A stretch of 64,000 bases of DNA from Oxyruncus cristatus. Its lineage: Eukaryota > Chordata > Aves > Passeriformes > Cotingidae. The notes beneath the pieces are model-generated. The model was not told where the DNA came from. It did no database searches and was given only the letters and a program-made list of their open reading frames with translations. The translations under genes and the position numbers were made by a program. Positions 61,297 through 64,000 of the stretch are shown piece by piece. The stretch lies in the NCBI GenBank assembly GCA_013399855.1, contig VXAY01004335.1, forward strand, positions 423,089 through 487,088. The letters run 5' to 3'. The first letter of the stretch is position 1; every line of letters begins with the position of its first letter.

Positions 61297-64000
61297 TATA
61301 CGTGTGCAAGTGTATCTGGGATAAAGGTAAGTTAGAGTTCTTCTGTATCCAAGAACATCAAAAACAACCTCAACTAGTAGCAGTAATAATAATAAAAAGT
61401 TCAAGGATCCCAACTGTAGAAAAGCACTCGTCATACTCCTCATATAACTAAAAGAACCTGTTTTTAAAACATTTATCTTTCTAGTGATGATGGATCTTAA
61501 AGTTAATCTTTGAACAGATAGCCAGTGTGCATAAAGATTTTCAAAACTGAATTTTCTACCTCCTAGTATTCTCAGACTAAGTGTTCAGTGCAGGCACTTC
61601 TGATCAAACAAGCACACCCAAGCTAGTTTTAGACTACTAGCAAGCACTCTTGCTGCTGGCACATCTCTGCTGCAGATCAAAGATGAGCTCAGGCTAAGCA
61701 ATGTGTTGCTATGGTTACACTGATAGCAATACCCAAACTAGTAAGTGTAAATCTAGCATATGTCTCCTGCTACGAGATGGAGCCTTGGTGACTGCCCTTA
61801 AGCCATGCCTGAACACTTGCTCTGTAGGAATTCAATTTTGCAGAACCATTGCAGTGCAATTCAGAATCAATGGTCCCATATGTACTTCTAGGAGTACTAT
61901 TCCCTGATTTCATCAAGGCAGTGTGCAGGTATATGGTAGGTCAAATATATTCGGGTTGTTTTCTCAGCAGTTTAATAAGAGAAAACGAGATTTTTCATGA
62001 CTACTCTTTTTAGCCATCTTGAGCCTTGGAGTATAACTGATTAATGGCTATGCCATCTAGTACCCTGATTTCAGATGTAATAACAAAACTACACAGTGGT
62101 TTCCATGGCTGTCCACACCTGCAGGGAGAATTGAGATTCTTGTCTGCCATTTTCCAGCCAAATAAGTAAAAAGTTACTTTACTGGGAGGGAAGAGCCCAG
62201 GGGAAAATACTGATTCTCTCCTTTCCTTCTTAAAGGATAAATTAGGTTTTGTCCTACATCTGCCTCTGCTCCACCATTGCAAACCCATTTCATCCACAGT
62301 TTTAAATTATTATTTTTGAACATTTTAACAAGGGTGAACCATCCATTAGAAAAGACACACACTGATTTCTGCGTAGAAAATTAAAATTACCTGAGGGGTG
62401 CAAACATGGAAATCTTTGGACCAAGCCCTACATATGCCAAGCCTTATCCTAAGCTCACTATATGTGACTAATGAACTATTAAGGTAGTTTTAGTACACCA
62501 AAGTACATTTTTAATCCTTCCTCTTGTATTAAGTTCATAAAACTAATTGGTAAACTGGTAAACTGAATAATCAAGTACTAGCTAGTGATTAATAGCAGTT
62601 GTAAAACTTTGGGGTTTTCTCTTCTTTTATTTGTGTTGGTTTTGTTAGTTCATTTCTTAAATTTTCTGTTCAAAAGACTGGAGACACAATGTTTTATTCC
62701 ACTTAGGCTAGTCAGTGCAGACATCAGTTTGCAAACATTGATTTAAATGGGTGGAAATTACCTTATCTGGAATCCCCTCTACCTTTCTCAATGAAAAAGA
62801 AATATAATTTAAAATGTAAAATATTAGGACATTATTTAGCTTACTTCTTTTTAATTTGGTTCTATAAAGACTTATAGAAAAAAGCATCAACTTAATAGTC
62901 TTTTTTAGATTGTTAAAATAGGATAATAGCTGTCCTTCTAAAAGAAAAGAACAGAAAGTAATTGGAGATTTCTCAACTAATCATTTCTTTTTCAGTCCTA
63001 GTTCCCTGAAAACAGAACAGGACAAAAATTACCCAAAGGGGAGGAGAAATGCACTTTGCATGGTGCTTACTCCAGCTGAAGCTTGTCTGTTAAAAAAAAT
63101 ATTCTAACTTTTTAAAGATCTGCAAACTTGGACCAACATATTTTGGATTGGTTGGGGGGGTTGTGTTTGGTTGATTGGTTGATTGGTTGGGTTGGGTTGT
63201 TTTTTTTTATAAATTCCTTCTAGCTGTCCTTATGGGCAAAGATTCACAGCAATGCTATAACAGTTGAAATCTTGCCTGGCTAAGCCTTCTTAAGCATAAG
63301 GGGGAAAAAAGAAAAAGTGAGATGGGAAAGATGAACTAAGAACTAGATACACAAAGAGTGTCAGCAACGATCAGTGTCTTATGTTAACACTGTGTTCAGG
63401 ATTTGACTTTAACTTGTAAGGAGCAAATAAATTGTGGCAATTGTTGTTTTTACTTAAAAAAAATTAACTCAAACCCAAAAGGGCCTGTTATTTGAGGGAT
63501 CCAGCTACGAGCTTATGCATGTCCCCTGGAAGAAGGGGGACATTTAAGCTTTTACTTTACCAAAAGCCTTGATTTTATGAACCTTGCATCATAGATAAGA
63601 CCTTCATATTTGACATCTGATGTAAATTTCCTCTGAATGTCTTCTATCAGGCCTTTCTATTTTAATAAATTAATACTCACTGATGCAGAGAATCTTGACC
63701 TCTCACACCCTAATTAAGTGTCTCACATTATCTGTCTGCTACCTGTTCACCAAGCTACACTATTTGTCTCTTTTTTTTGACTCAAAAGATACTTAACAGA
63801 AATTACAAAAATCTGTAAAATGTAAGAGACTGATTCTGAAGACCCATAATGAGATTACACTCAGGGAATGTAAAATACCTGGTTTCAAAGGGACACTATT
63901 AAACTTGGTCTTTTATTCTTGAGGTTGATAGCACTCACAACAGTGACTATTCTGTATCTTAAAAAGCATTTTCTCTGTCATCTCAAGAAAACAAACATTA
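61297..64000. other. Unannotated AT-rich sequence to the window end
   Basis: About 2.7 kb with one simple repeat (63143-63200). Overlapping minus-strand frames at 62010-62362 show no motif. No gene or mobile element was recognised. Confidence 0.6.
63143..63200 (+). repeat. TTGG/TTGA simple repeat
   Basis: GATTGGTTGATTGGTTG-type units with a G run pass into GGGTTGGGTTG and then a T run. It is G/T-rich simple sequence. The few TTGGG units are not telomeric TTAGGG. Confidence 0.85.

Noticed and set aside
63143..63200. Possible interstitial telomere repeat
   Set aside because: Units are TTGG, TTGA and TTGGG, not TTAGGG, so it is an ordinary G/T-rich simple repeat.
1..64000. CRISPR array, operon, phage or other prokaryotic system
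   Set aside because: No regularly spaced repeats, no dense gene packing, and abundant avian CR1 elements show vertebrate nuclear DNA.

Overview
This window looks like non-coding DNA from a bird nuclear genome. The evidence is at least thirteen fragments of CR1 LINE retrotransposons. Most keep the 3' end with its repeated ATTCTRTG-type octamer (seen as TCATAGAATCA on the opposite strand), a family that dominates avian interspersed repeats. The background is AT-rich and CpG-poor, with long homopolymer runs and vertebrate-type simple repeats. The species cannot be named from what is visible. Nothing prokaryotic is present: no operons, no CRISPR array, no convincing protein gene. Open frames above 60 codons are either CR1 pieces, their antisense shadows, or chance frames in AT-rich DNA.

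Layout. 1-10 kb: a CR1 piece encoding the C-terminal ORF2 region (723-1536, minus), a short CR1 tail (4306-4527) and a 599-bp solo LTR of an endogenous retrovirus (7462-8060, minus). 10-28 kb: CR1 pieces at 10600, 15261, 15884, 26646 and 28607, with a likely MIR-type SINE relic (25684-25778) and a GC-rich patch (24835-25060). 30-42 kb: CR1 pieces at 30948, 35874, 38451 and the longest one at 40486-41665, which keeps reverse-transcriptase motifs. This part also holds a long imperfect palindrome (34511-34661), a GATGCATCATCA tandem/hairpin cluster (31364-31416) and a 23-bp tandem duplication (32975-33017). 42-55 kb: mostly unique sequence with a run of open frames on the plus strand only, a GC-richer block near 49 kb and one weak candidate exon (53870-54132). 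55-64 kb: a second solo LTR-like element (55010-55470), CR1 pieces at 58464 and 60788, a GC-rich patch (58740-59215) and a TTGG-type simple repeat (63143-63200).

By my coordinates CR1 makes up about 5 kb (roughly 8%) and LTRs about 1 kb. There are no genes here that work together. The window is best read as intergenic or deep intronic DNA. Flanking exons, if any, lie outside it, and this cannot be settled from the sequence alone. I did not find a new biological system. The items most worth checking are the 34.5-kb palindrome, the two solo LTRs, the inverted duplication at the 5' edge of the 40.5-kb CR1, and the 53.9-kb candidate exon.
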